From the NCBI GenBank assembly GCA_022841825.1, contig JALHQT010000008.1:1-64000 (forward strand): a stretch of DNA of 64,000 nt, in the 5' to 3' direction. The DNA comes from Anaerolineae bacterium (GTDB lineage: Bacteria > Chloroflexota > Anaerolineae > Aggregatilineales > Phototrophicaceae). A program made the position numbers and the translations under genes. Positions 8,523 to 16,716 of the stretch are shown here, one piece after another (the first letter of the stretch is position 1; each line of letters begins with the position of its first letter). A model generated the notes under the pieces. That model saw only the letters and a program-made list of their open reading frames with translations, ran no database searches and was not told the origin of the DNA.

Positions 8523-8668
8523 GCCCTCACCCCCGACCCGCCCCGCAGCCCCGCGCTGGGGCGTCCCAAACGGCGAGTACGCCTGGGCGAGGGGAGCCAG
8601 CGTAGGGACGAGGCATGCCTCGTCCGTCCGAGACGCCTGGATGCGTGCGACCGTTTTCGGGTGAGGGC
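8523..8668. repeat. MITE-like element with terminal inverted repeats
   Basis: The left end GCCCTCACCCCCGA and right end TTCGGGTGAGGGC form an inverted repeat about 146 bases apart. The interior contains a GC-rich CCCCGCGCTGGGG hairpin and a perfect 20-base REP palindrome (8605-8624). No coding capacity. It lies between the start of the secreted-protein gene and the end of the LuxR-like gene. Confidence 0.6.
8605..8624. repeat. REP palindrome nested in the MITE-like element
   Basis: A perfect 20-base palindrome with half-site GGACGAGGCA, preceded by GTAG. It is closely related to the one at 603-622. Confidence 0.8.
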
Positions 8669-8738
8669 GGATATGCGCAGCGTAGCAAAGCGATGTGGCG
8701 GGACATGCGTAGGATTACAGCGGCGGCGATGGAGGATT

Positions 8739-9374
8739 TCAGTCGGCGGTCAGGTAGCCGCCTTCGACTGCCCGGCGAATGAGCTGGGCGTTGGTCGCTG
8801 CGCCGAAGCGGTTGCGCAGCTTCTGCTGGAGCCAGTAGACGCGCCGCAGTGTCACCTCCAACTGGCGGGCGATCTCGTGCGTGTTCGCACCGTCGGTCAT
8901 CAGCCGCAACACCGCGCGCAGCTCCGGGTCGAGAAAGCGGTGCTTGTCGTTGTCCTGCAGCGCGATCAGATACTCGCTGTTGGCGGTCGGCGAGAGGTAG
9001 AGCTTGTCCTGCATGACGGCGGCGACCGCCAGCGGCAGGCACAGACACAGGTCGTCGCAGCGGTAGAGATAGCCGCGTACGCCGACCGTGAGCAGGTCTC
9101 GGATGAGCAGCCCATCGGCGCTGGCGCTCATGACGATCAGCTTCGCGCCTGGCGCGGCGCGCTGGAGCTGCGCGACGAGGACGAGGATGTCCGCTTCCGG
9201 CGAGGCGTCGTGGGTGAGGATGACATCGGGCTGATGCGTCTCGGCGGCGGTGAGCAGGTCGCGCAGCGAGCGGGCGGTGGCGACGACGCGAAAGCGGGCA
9301 TCACGTTCGAGCGTCACCTGCGCGCCGAGGATGACGAGGTCGGCGTCCTCACCGATGATGATGCGGTAGGTCAT
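8739..9374 (-). CDS. LuxR-type regulator with degenerate receiver domain
   Basis: A 211-residue protein. Residues 1-120 have the length and strand pattern of a response-regulator receiver (MTYRIIIGEDADLVILG, then DVILTHDASP), but the MP after the presumed phospho-acceptor is replaced and the acidic pocket is altered. Phosphorylation is therefore doubtful. Residues 145-205 are a LuxR/GerE helix-turn-helix (LRLMTDGANTHEIARQLEVTLRRVYW). ATG 9374 was chosen because GGAGG lies 8 bases upstream. It is a clear paralogue of the protein at 12008-12643, sharing LYLSP after the receiver and the same length. No histidine kinase is adjacent. It probably regulates island genes. Confidence 0.8.
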   Translation of the reverse strand: MTYRIIIGEDADLVILGAQVTLERDARFRVVATARSLRDLLTAAETHQPDVILTHDASPEADILVLVAQLQRAAPGAKLIVMSASADGLLIRDLLTVGVRGYLYRCDDLCLCLPLAVAAVMQDKLYLSPTANSEYLIALQDNDKHRFLDPELRAVLRLMTDGANTHEIARQLEVTLRRVYWLQQKLRNRFGAATNAQLIRRAVEGGYLTAD

Positions 9375-9486
9375 GGCGGAATCCTCCCTGATCGGCGACA
9401 GCATAAGCGTATGGCGGTCGCGGTCGCCGCGTAAGGGGAGGATTACCGGGCGAAGGTGGGAAAATTTTACGTGGCGAGGGGTAGAA

Positions 9487-9516
9487 TTACAGACGAGAGT
9501 ACATGTTAGCTATAAT
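9487..9516 (+). promoter_or_regulatory. Candidate promoter of the second NACHT gene
   Basis: A consensus TATAAT at 9511-9516 with a weak TTACAG 18 bases upstream. The leader to the ATG at 9598 would be about 75 bases and AT-rich compared with the surroundings. Confidence 0.45.
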
Positions 9517-9597
9517 CTGATGGTTTGGACTCTAAAGAATTGCGTTGCAGTTGCCGCGTACCTGTCTGTTGACTTTAGGGTAATATAAGGGTTATCG

Positions 9598-11901
9598 ATG
9601 GCTCGAAAGAAGATGTCAATCACTTCCACAGAGCAAGCAGTTAGAAAAGTTCTCCATGCGACACTATCTAGGGCTGCTGCTCATACGGAGCACGTTTACA
9701 TTTTGGCGACCCTTGCGTTGTTGGCCGCTAACCCTCAACCTGATTTGATTGCAACCTTGGGCCCAATCGTGAGTGGTATTGGGATCAACGCTATGTCGTC
9801 TCTGCTTCAGAGACTTTCTGAAGGAGAGCGCATCTCCAATCTAGCAAGAGAAGTAGGCACCATTGTTGCCAATAGCAACATAGAGACCGAGTTGAAAAAT
9901 GAGGTTGTGGTACAGGCTTTGGGCAAGGTGCTTCGCTCACAGAGACATCAGATTATTGCGCTTGATCAAGTAGACAAAGGAATTGCAGAGAGACTATCTG
10001 CTTTTACGGAGCGACTACAAGGTCAACTCGAAAACATAAGTTTGACAGGCGATCAAACGCTCGGTCTAGTAAAGGAAATTCATGCGTCAGTTGTGGTAGG
10101 CTCCCATGAAACAAGTCATTCTGACGAATCTTTCGCTGTTCAAGGCTACGCCCAGTTTATGCTTGAAGCCATCGCGGAGCGCAAAAGACGGCATATACCT
10201 TTGTTCGCGGAGCACAGGGAATTCTCGATGTTTGCCACTCGTGTTGACGATTCAAATGGCTCGCTCGTTCCTGTTGCTAGACTCTTTTCGGTTTCACCTC
10301 GATTAATACTGCTCGGTGAGTCTGGCGCGGGAAAGACTGACGCTCTGTGGAAAATGGTGGTAGATGTCTGTGAACGCTTGATAGGCGGCGGCGACGAGTT
10401 AATACCAGCTAAAGTAGACTTGCGAATGTGGAGTCCAAACTTCGACTTGCGCAATCTAGTTCAAGGGGCTTTCGCCAGTGTCAATGCCTCGGTAGCGACA
10501 GTTGATGATCTACTTCGGCAAGGGAAGTGTCTGTTGCTGGTTGATGGGCTAAATGAAATTTCTGCTGGAGAGACAGGAGGAAATCGTACTTCCGCTAAGC
10601 AAGACATCGAATTCTTCATGCGTAACTACCCGAACAATAGTTTTGTGTTCTCCTGCAGAACCGCTGACTACGACTCTGACATGGTCACGTGGCAAGAACA
10701 AGCCTTGCCTATCTATGAAATTCAGCGGCTGAATGCATCTCAAATCGAAGATTTTACTCAAAGATACTTTCTTGACGACCCGACTCTAGGAGTGAAGTTT
10801 CTTCACGAGATTGGGTTCTACTCTCCAGACCAATGGCACCATAAGGACTCACTACTTCACCTTGCTCGAATACCGTTGCACCTCCAAGTCATGATATCGA
10901 CGTACAGAGATACCCGTACACTTCCAAGGAGCAAAGGGAAGGTAATTGAGGTACTTGCTACTCATATGATGAAACAAGACAAACGGTTCAGAGTCATACA
11001 GGTTTCTCCAGAAACCAAGGGCCGAGTGCTTGGCAATCTGACCTTGCAGGCTATTCATGCAGGTTACTACCTTACACTTCCACGTAGTTTCGTTGAAGTG
11101 GAACTTATGGAGCACATTAATGCGACTCGTGCTGATTCCACACTACCAAATGGGGTGACCGCGCAGTCATTGTTGGAAGAACTGCTGTCCAACAACTTTC
11201 TTCTTCAGGTCACTTCAAGAAGTTGGGAAAACAACTTGGAATGGCTGCATCAGCTCATCCATGACTACTTTTTGGGAAAAGAAATTATCAGAGTCCTTTT
11301 ACTCACTGAGGGACAAGGAACTGATCGGCAAAGGCTGCGTAGTCAGCTGCGACAACATACGGCGCTATTCGATATCCCGTGTCAGATGGCATTAAGCCTC
11401 TTGGCACCGAGTCATGGAGCTAAGCTACTAGAAATGCTCCTTCAGATAAACGGTGAACTTGCCTACCGCGCGTTTGGAAATCAGGATCGTGAAATTGCAG
11501 AGCAGCTTGGGCCGAGATTTGCCGACCTAATTATGAATTTGGTGGAAAATTTCGAGTTAAGCCTTGAACGGGTTGGATTTCACATGCCGTTTGTCCCCAT
11601 TGTTGACAGCATCCTTGACCGATTTAAGCGCAGCGATGATGCGACCCGGCGGACAATTGCGAAATCGATGTTGGAAGTACCAATTAGGCATCAGGGGACT
11701 CCTGCCGCCAAAATTGTGCTTGACAAGTTTGAGTCCTGGACGGCGAATCGTGATGAGTTTGTGAAGTTTTACGCTGCCAAGGGGTTGTGGGGTAGAAATC
11801 CTGGGCGAGCCGCCCATGCACTTAAGGAAATTCTGGAGGGCGGCTCGCCCGAAGCAAGGAGACTTGTGAAGGATCTCAGGCAAGAATGGGGAATAGAGTA
11901 G
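9598..11901 (+). CDS. NACHT-domain STAND NTPase, predicted defence protein
   Basis: A 767-residue protein. Residues 1-165 are mostly helical with hydrophobic stretches and no recognised effector domain. Residues 235-480 are a NACHT NTPase with Walker A GESGAGKT at 240-247 and Walker B LLLVDGLNE at 312-320, followed by the SCRTADYDSD sensor region. The C-terminal 250 residues are helical and repeat-like, perhaps a sensor. NACHT proteins in bacteria are NLR relatives that act in antiphage defence; function here is inferred. The gene is visibly richer in A and T than its neighbours and stands alone on the plus strand between two paralogous minus-strand LuxR-type genes, which suggests separate acquisition. 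The start is preceded by AAGGG. Confidence 0.8.
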   Translation: MARKKMSITSTEQAVRKVLHATLSRAAAHTEHVYILATLALLAANPQPDLIATLGPIVSGIGINAMSSLLQRLSEGERISNLAREVGTIVANSNIETELKNEVVVQALGKVLRSQRHQIIALDQVDKGIAERLSAFTERLQGQLENISLTGDQTLGLVKEIHASVVVGSHETSHSDESFAVQGYAQFMLEAIAERKRRHIPLFAEHREFSMFATRVDDSNGSLVPVARLFSVSPRLILLGESGAGKTDALWKMVVDVCERLIGGGDELIPAKVDLRMWSPNFDLRNLVQGAFASVNASVATVDDLLRQGKCLLLVDGLNEISAGETGGNRTSAKQDIEFFMRNYPNNSFVFSCRTADYDSDMVTWQEQALPIYEIQRLNASQIEDFTQRYFLDDPTLGVKFLHEIGFYSPDQWHHKDSLLHLARIPLHLQVMISTYRDTRTLPRSKGKVIEVLATHMMKQDKRFRVIQVSPETKGRVLGNLTLQAIHAGYYLTLPRSFVEVELMEHINATRADSTLPNGVTAQSLLEELLSNNFLLQVTSRSWENNLEWLHQLIHDYFLGKEIIRVLLLTEGQGTDRQRLRSQLRQHTALFDIPCQMALSLLAPSHGAKLLEMLLQINGELAYRAFGNQDREIAEQLGPRFADLIMNLVENFELSLERVGFHMPFVPIVDSILDRFKRSDDATRRTIAKSMLEVPIRHQGTPAAKIVLDKFESWTANRDEFVKFYAAKGLWGRNPGRAAHALKEILEGGSPEARRLVKDLRQEWGIE

Positions 11902-12007
11902 ATGTTCTGAAGTGGCTTTGTGCAATACATATTTGACACGCGGTGGCGTCCAACCAATCACTGGCAGAGCGATCAGGATCATAAGGATTCTATGTAGAAG
12001 TTATTGC

Positions 12008-12643
12008 TTACCGCTCCGCCAGCAGCCCCGCCTGCATTGCTGCGCCGACGATCTGCTCGCTCGTCCGCACGCCTAGCGCGTGACGCAGATGCTCGCGAGC
12101 GCGATAGACCGCCCTCCGGCTGATCCCCAGGTCGGCGGCGATCTCTTCGACGGGCATATCCGCCGCCATTAGCCGCAGCACCTGGAGGTCACGATTGCTC
12201 AAGGGCGACGGCATGGTTGCCTGTGTGAACGGCAGCATGGAAGCGCGCGGCGAGAGGTAGAGTTCGCCGTTCAGGACAGTCGTCAGCGCAGTGTGGAGCT
12301 TGTCGGCGAGCTTGTCTTCGTAGACGACGAAGCCTCGGACCCCGCCCGCGATCAGCCGCTGGATGTACTCAAGCTGGAGCCGATGGCTGAGGACGATGAT
12401 TTTCGTCTTGCTGCTCAACCCACACAGCTTGCGCAGCAGGTGTGGCAGGTCGAGCACACGCGGCAGATCGTCCGAAATCAGCAGCACGTCCGCTGAGTGC
12501 GACTGAAGCCATGCCTCAAGTCCATCGACCGACGCGAAATCACTCACCACTTCGACGGGCAGCGCCATATTCTGAAGCAGCGCCTTGAGACCATGCCGAC
12601 CCACCTCGTTAGCCTCGACGATGACGATGCGCACTGGCTGCAT
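12008..12643 (-). CDS. LuxR-type regulator with receiver-like domain
   Basis: A 211-residue protein with GGAGA 8 bases upstream of its ATG. The N-terminus MQPVRIVIVEANEVGRHGLKALLQ is receiver-like, with ADVLLISDDLP at the phospho-acceptor strand. Residues 145-205 are a LuxR/GerE DNA-binding domain (LSNRDLQVLRLMAADMPVEEIAADLGISRRAVYR). It is a paralogue of the protein at 8739-9374 and is closer to a normal response regulator. It is divergent from the XRE gene at 12772, so it may control that promoter region. No partner kinase is nearby. Confidence 0.85.
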   Translation of the reverse strand: MQPVRIVIVEANEVGRHGLKALLQNMALPVEVVSDFASVDGLEAWLQSHSADVLLISDDLPRVLDLPHLLRKLCGLSSKTKIIVLSHRLQLEYIQRLIAGGVRGFVVYEDKLADKLHTALTTVLNGELYLSPRASMLPFTQATMPSPLSNRDLQVLRLMAADMPVEEIAADLGISRRAVYRAREHLRHALGVRTSEQIVGAAMQAGLLAER

Positions 12644-12670
12644 GATCTGCTCTCCTCAAGGATCAAATCG

Positions 12671-12700
12671 TTGTCAACGGACAGAGTCTTTTGGTATAAT
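12671..12700 (+). promoter_or_regulatory. Sigma70-type promoter of the XRE gene pair
   Basis: TTGTCA at 12671, an 18-base spacer and TATAAT at 12695-12700. GTCAAC occurs here, again near 12750 and again just after the ATG (12775), and could be a short operator repeat. The leader is AT-rich and lacks a good ribosome site before ATG 12772. Confidence 0.6.
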
Positions 12701-12771
12701 GCAATCATTACTTCAATTTCCATGAATTATAGACGAGTAGAATAAACTGTCAACATATTCGGTAAAGTGAA

Positions 12772-13218
12772 ATGGTCAACGAAACAGGCGGCTACCTCAC
12801 CTTTGCGGAGCAGCTGCGCATCCTGTTCGAGGTGCGCCAGCATCCGGAGCGGCGCACCTACACGCTGCTGGATGTCAGCCAGGAGACGGGTATCGCGCTG
12901 GCGACGCTAAGCCAAATGCGCACGGGCAAGATCCGCAACCCGCAGCTCAATACGGTGCGCGAAATCGCCCGCTTCTTCGCCGTGCCGCTGCGCTACTTCG
13001 AGACGATCAGCGCCGAGGAGTGCTATGCTATCCTCGCCGGCGGTGATGAAGGACCTGCACCTGCTCTGAATGAGATCGCGTTCCGCGCCACGCACCTCTC
13101 GCCGCAGGCGCAGCAGGACATCCTGCGCATTATCAAGTGGGTGCAGGTCGCCGAGCAGAATTTGGGTGAAGGCGAACAGCTTCCGCCGCTGCCGGGGCTG
13201 GGTCAAGGCATGGACTAG
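12772..13218 (+). CDS. XRE-family helix-turn-helix regulator
   Basis: A 148-residue protein. Residues 8-80 are an HTH_3-type domain (LTFAEQLRILFEV, then YTLLDVSQETGIALATLSQMRTGKIRNPQLNTVREIARFFAVPLRYFE in pieces). A C-terminal segment contains FRATHLSPQAQQDILRI, which is shared in pattern with the next gene. Domain order (HTH, then short LSPxA helix) matches SOS-responsive island regulators of ImmR type, whose partner is an ImmA/IrrE metalloprotease; one such gene lies at 17702-18181. It forms an operon with the gene at 13227, 8 bases downstream. Confidence 0.85.
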   Translation: MVNETGGYLTFAEQLRILFEVRQHPERRTYTLLDVSQETGIALATLSQMRTGKIRNPQLNTVREIARFFAVPLRYFETISAEECYAILAGGDEGPAPALNEIAFRATHLSPQAQQDILRIIKWVQVAEQNLGEGEQLPPLPGLGQGMD

Positions 13219-13226
13219 GGGGCAGG

Positions 13227-13610
13227 ATGACGGTCGCCGACTATATTGCGCTGCTGCTGCGCTACTTCCCGGACGCGGATGGGCAGCCCTACAGCGCCAA
13301 CCACCTCGCGCAGGCGCTGGAGATGTCGCCGCAGGCGCTGCTGAACCTGATCCAGGGCGATGCCGCTAATCCGCGCCTCGATACCGTGCGGCGTTTGTGC
13401 CGCTTCTTCGGCGTCTCGCTCGATTACTTCGGGCTGGAGTCGGCGGAAGCGTGCGAAGGGTACTTGCAGCGCCATCTCGTGCAGGTTGGTACCCCCATCG
13501 TCCACGCCATCCAGTCGCAGGCGGACGTCCTCTCCCCGCGCGCCGCCGCCAATGTGCTGGTGCTCATGTCGTGGGCAGAGCGGGGAGAAATGATCTTTGC
13601 GAGTCGTTGA
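13227..13610 (+). CDS. Second XRE-family helix-turn-helix regulator
   Basis: A 127-residue paralogue of the upstream regulator. The HTH region reads YSANHLAQALEMSPQALLNL and NPRLDTVRRLCRFFGVSLDYF; the C-terminal helix reads LSPRAAANVLVLMSWAERG. A GGGGCAGG ribosome site lies in the 8-base gap after the previous stop. A diverged copy of its last 47 codons, with a stop, lies at 15977-16120 beyond the VWA gene. Confidence 0.85.
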   Translation: MTVADYIALLLRYFPDADGQPYSANHLAQALEMSPQALLNLIQGDAANPRLDTVRRLCRFFGVSLDYFGLESAEACEGYLQRHLVQVGTPIVHAIQSQADVLSPRAAANVLVLMSWAERGEMIFASR

Positions 13611-14027
13611 GTAATCGAAGTTCAGAAAAATCTGGTGCATAGCCGCAGTCAGCTACCTCGGAAGGTGTGCATTCTAACCGCTTCCAATTGGAGTGGCGTT
13701 CGAAGTTGGAGCGTCAGAGAAGCCCGTCATCGTGGCGAGCTCCGCAATCCTGATACTACCCTTACTGCCAATAGCCAAGAGGTGCAGTGTCTGCGGCCTC
13801 CAAAGTACAATGACAGTGGGTGCCGATGCCCGAACAAAACCCAAGTAGCGTTGATTGAGTATGTCAATGGCAAAATCCTCAGAATAAGCACAGCTACCTT
13901 CTATTGAGCGCCTGAGTACCCTAATAGGGACACTCACTGGATGTTCTGATAGACAATCGATGAGTGGCGCTGAAAGGGAGCGCAGAGTAGCTTTAGAGAA
14001 ATTATGAATCACAGGAGAGACCGTTAC
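13611..14027. other. Gene-poor gap before the VWA gene
   Basis: A stretch of 417 bases with lower GC than the neighbours. It has an open 112-codon frame on the minus strand and a 90-codon frame on the plus strand. Neither has a recognisable domain or ribosome site, so no gene is called. The last 15 bases contain the AGGAG (14013-14017) that serves the VWA gene. Confidence 0.5.
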
Positions 14028-15974
14028 ATGTTCAAGTGCTGGTCAGCCCATACCATCCTGCTTGTTTTGTCCTTAAGCGCCACGCTCGTCACCGCACAGC
14101 AGTCAAACTCACGCCCGCCGACTATCGCTATCATCATGGATGCGTCTGGCTCGATGCAGGCACTGATTGGCAGCGGACGTTCGCGCGTCGCCGTCGCCAA
14201 AGAAGCGATCATCACCCTCAGCTCCGAACTGCCGCCCGATACTGACGCGACCCTATGGGTGTACGGTCACCGGCTCGACCAGACCAACGTGGCGGCGTCG
14301 TGCCAAGACATCGAGCAGGTGATCCCGCTCGGCAGGATCGACCCCGAGACCTACGCAGAAGCGGTGTCTCCGCTCACCGGCATCGGTTACACACCTATCG
14401 CCACGACTCTGCAAATGGCAGCCGACAGCCTGCCGCCGGACAGCCCAAAGCTGATCGTGCTGATGTCTGACGGCGAAGAATCCTGCGGCGGCGACCCGTG
14501 CGCGGTGGCACAGACCCTCGAAGCGGGCGGGTTTGACCTGGTCGTCAACACGATTGGTTTCGCCGCCGATGCCGAGACACGAGCGCAGCTTCAATGCATC
14601 GCCGATGTGACTGGCGGGACGTACTACGAAGCGCAGAATGCAGGCGCGTTAATCGACTCGCTCCGCGAGGCGAGTGCCCCGGTCATCCCGACCGATGTGC
14701 CAACCGTCGTGCCGCCGACGAGCACGCCGCTGCCGACAAATACACCCGCTCCGACCAGCATGCCACTGCCGACAAATACGCCCGTTCCGACCAGTACCCC
14801 GCTGCCGACAAATACACCCGCTCCGAGTAGCACTCCAGTGCCGACAAATACCTCCACTCCGACCAGCACGCCGCTGCCGACAAATTCGCCCACTCCGACC
14901 AGTACGCCTGAGCCGCTCGGTGAAGCGGAAGGCGAGCTACCCTTCACCGTCAGCCCCGATGCTATAGCCGACAGTCTTTCGGAACATCCGCAAGCTGTCA
15001 TTGACGGCAGCGGAAACCTGCATGTCGTCTGGTTGGAAACGGTCACGCGCGCCAATGGCACAGGTGACCTTCTGCACCGAGTCCGGTCGCCAGAGGGACT
15101 CTGGTCGCCGGTCACGAATCTGTCAGAGGTCTTCGGATCATGGCTTTCCAGCACCTACTCACTCTTGCGGCGAAACGATGGGGTAGTGTGTGTTTATATG
15201 GAGGGCGCACCTGTCGAAACCCAAGTCATTGCGGTGCAGCGCCGTTGTCTCATTGACGATACGTGGCTCGACCCTATTGCTGCACCAGAATTCACTGGTA
15301 CGAATGGAAACTACGCGCTGGCGTATGATGCCGCCGGAGCGCTGCAAGGTGTAGTCAACCGGAGCAACACCGTTTATACGGTCAGCACAAACGAGGCGCT
15401 CGGCAACGGCTATTATGGACCCACTGAGCAATTCGCCATCGACGCGGCGGGTGGATACCACGTGATCTGGTTGGGTATTGGCGGCATCAACTTCACGCTC
15501 CAGTACCGCTATTCACAGGATGGCGGCGTGACATGGACGCCTGAAGAAAGCTTGACCGAGAACCCCGAGATCCGGCAGGAGTTCGCTCCTCAGCTTGTCG
15601 CCGACGCGCAGGGCAATGTCCATCTGCTCTATACCGCTTCGGAAAGTGGTGACCGCATCGAGTACCGCAAGTGGACGCAGGAGGGCGGGTGGGACGAGCG
15701 GGTGGTGATCGCGCAAACCGGGTCGGAATCCCTGCCGGAGTTGGCGGTTGATACCGATGGATTGGCTTATGCTGCGTGGTACAACGTCGATGGCGTCTCC
15801 TACAGTTATCAGCGCCCGGACGGAACATGGACGATACCTGTACACGCCATTGAGGCGTTGATTGCCGGCTCAGGCGCTGCCCTCGTCGTGGACCGGAACG
15901 GGACGATTCATTTCGTGTGGGACGATGGCCTGGAAGATCGCATCCGCTATACGCAGTTTGAGCACGTCGAGTAG
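14028..15974 (+). CDS. Secreted VWA-domain protein with Thr/Pro linker and beta-propeller
   Basis: A 648-residue protein. The ATG at 14028 has AGGAG 10 bases upstream and gives a clean signal peptide (MFKCWSAHTILLVLSLSATLVTA). Residues 32-215 are a von Willebrand A domain with an intact MIDAS DASGS motif and LMSDGEESCGG. A linker of PTNTP-type repeats (about 222-290) is encoded by a 36-base tandem repeat. The C-terminal 330 residues show repeated blocks such as HVVWLE, HVIWLG, HLLYTA and HFVWDD, spaced like blades of a sialidase/BNR-type propeller. The protein is extracellular and probably metal-dependent in adhesion. It is flanked by two homologous XRE-gene ends. Confidence 0.8.
   Translation: MFKCWSAHTILLVLSLSATLVTAQQSNSRPPTIAIIMDASGSMQALIGSGRSRVAVAKEAIITLSSELPPDTDATLWVYGHRLDQTNVAASCQDIEQVIPLGRIDPETYAEAVSPLTGIGYTPIATTLQMAADSLPPDSPKLIVLMSDGEESCGGDPCAVAQTLEAGGFDLVVNTIGFAADAETRAQLQCIADVTGGTYYEAQNAGALIDSLREASAPVIPTDVPTVVPPTSTPLPTNTPAPTSMPLPTNTPVPTSTPLPTNTPAPSSTPVPTNTSTPTSTPLPTNSPTPTSTPEPLGEAEGELPFTVSPDAIADSLSEHPQAVIDGSGNLHVVWLETVTRANGTGDLLHRVRSPEGLWSPVTNLSEVFGSWLSSTYSLLRRNDGVVCVYMEGAPVETQVIAVQRRCLIDDTWLDPIAAPEFTGTNGNYALAYDAAGALQGVVNRSNTVYTVSTNEALGNGYYGPTEQFAIDAAGGYHVIWLGIGGINFTLQYRYSQDGGVTWTPEESLTENPEIRQEFAPQLVADAQGNVHLLYTASESGDRIEYRKWTQEGGWDERVVIAQTGSESLPELAVDTDGLAYAAWYNVDGVSYSYQRPDGTWTIPVHAIEALIAGSGAALVVDRNGTIHFVWDDGLEDRIRYTQFEHVE
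14715..14910 (+). repeat. 36-base tandem repeat coding the Thr/Pro linker
   Basis: About 5.4 units of period 36, each starting CCGACCAGCA or a close variant (14715, 14751, 14787, 14823, 14859, 14895). Each unit codes for 12 residues of the PTSTPLPTNTPA type. Unit number is likely to vary between strains. Confidence 0.85.
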
Positions 15975-15976
15975 CC

Positions 15977-16120
15977 CAGCGCCACCTTGTATAGGTCGGC
16001 ACCCCTACTGTCCACGCGATCCAGGCGCAGGCGGATGCGCTCTCACCGCGCGCCTCGGCCAATGTGCTGGTGCTGATCGCGTGGGCGGAACGAGGCGATC
16101 TCGCTTCAGTTGACCCCTAA
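15977..16120 (+). pseudogene. Remnant of an XRE regulator gene (3' end)
   Basis: The frame from 15977 reads QRHLV, a TAG stop at 15992-15994, then VGTPTVHAIQAQADALSPRA and LVLIAWAERG, ending at a TAA at 16118. It matches the last 47 codons of the intact gene at 13227-13610 almost residue for residue. No ribosome site or N-terminal half remains. It overlaps the 3' end of the minus-strand PAP2 gene by 4 bases. Confidence 0.8.
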
Positions 16121-16716
16121 AGCACCAGCGGAAACACGAGCAGCACCGACCCAGCGCCGACGAGAATGCCGAGCGCGACCTGCTGCAGCGTGTGATTGCT
16201 GTCGCTCACGCGCGCCCAGGCGACGAGGACGACAATCCCCAGCGCAATGAGTTGCAGCGGCAGCGTCGGCAGCTTGCCGAGCGCGAACAGCCCGGTCATG
16301 CAGCCTGCCGCCACGCCCGCATGGGTCGAAATCTTCGTCACATAGGTGTTGAACAAGAGCTGGACTGGCAGCCACAGCGCCAGGGCGAGCAGGCACGCGG
16401 TCAGTACGCGCGGAGCACCCAGCGCCGCCGTCAGCCCCGCCGCCGCGACGACGCTGCACCAGGCGGTGATATAGAGCGGCGTGCGCGTCTTGCGCTGGTA
16501 GGTATGCCGCCCGCGCGTGCGCAGGTAGGCGACCAGCAGGATGCCAGGCAGCAGGATGATCGGCAGCGTGATCGCACCCCAGCGCAGCGCTTCTGCCCAT
16601 CCCAGGTCGCTCAGGGCGATGACCAGCGTGGGGGTGGCGAGGACCGCCGGATGAAAGATGCGACCGATCAGGTTCGGGAGCGTTTTTGTCGAGTCTGGAA
16701 CAGGATCAAGCGTCAT
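16117..16716 (-). CDS. PAP2-superfamily-like membrane phosphatase
   Basis: A 199-residue, roughly six-span membrane protein. It shows the three spaced PAP2 motifs in divergent form: a basic YQRKTRTPLY, KISTHAGV in place of PSGH, and ARVSDSNHTLQQVALG, in which His is the nucleophile. PAP2 enzymes remove phosphate from lipids such as undecaprenyl pyrophosphate or phosphatidate. It is the last gene of a three-gene minus-strand operon. Its ATG overlaps the stop of the upstream membrane-protein gene (16713-16716). The role within that operon is unknown. Confidence 0.65.
   Translation of the reverse strand: MTLDPVPDSTKTLPNLIGRIFHPAVLATPTLVIALSDLGWAEALRWGAITLPIILLPGILLVAYLRTRGRHTYQRKTRTPLYITAWCSVVAAAGLTAALGAPRVLTACLLALALWLPVQLLFNTYVTKISTHAGVAAGCMTGLFALGKLPTLPLQLIALGIVVLVAWARVSDSNHTLQQVALGILVGAGSVLLVFPLVL

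Noticed and set aside
13674-14012. A 112-codon minus-strand frame before the VWA gene
   Set aside because: No ribosome site, no domain, and it covers the VWA ribosome site region; treated as non-coding.
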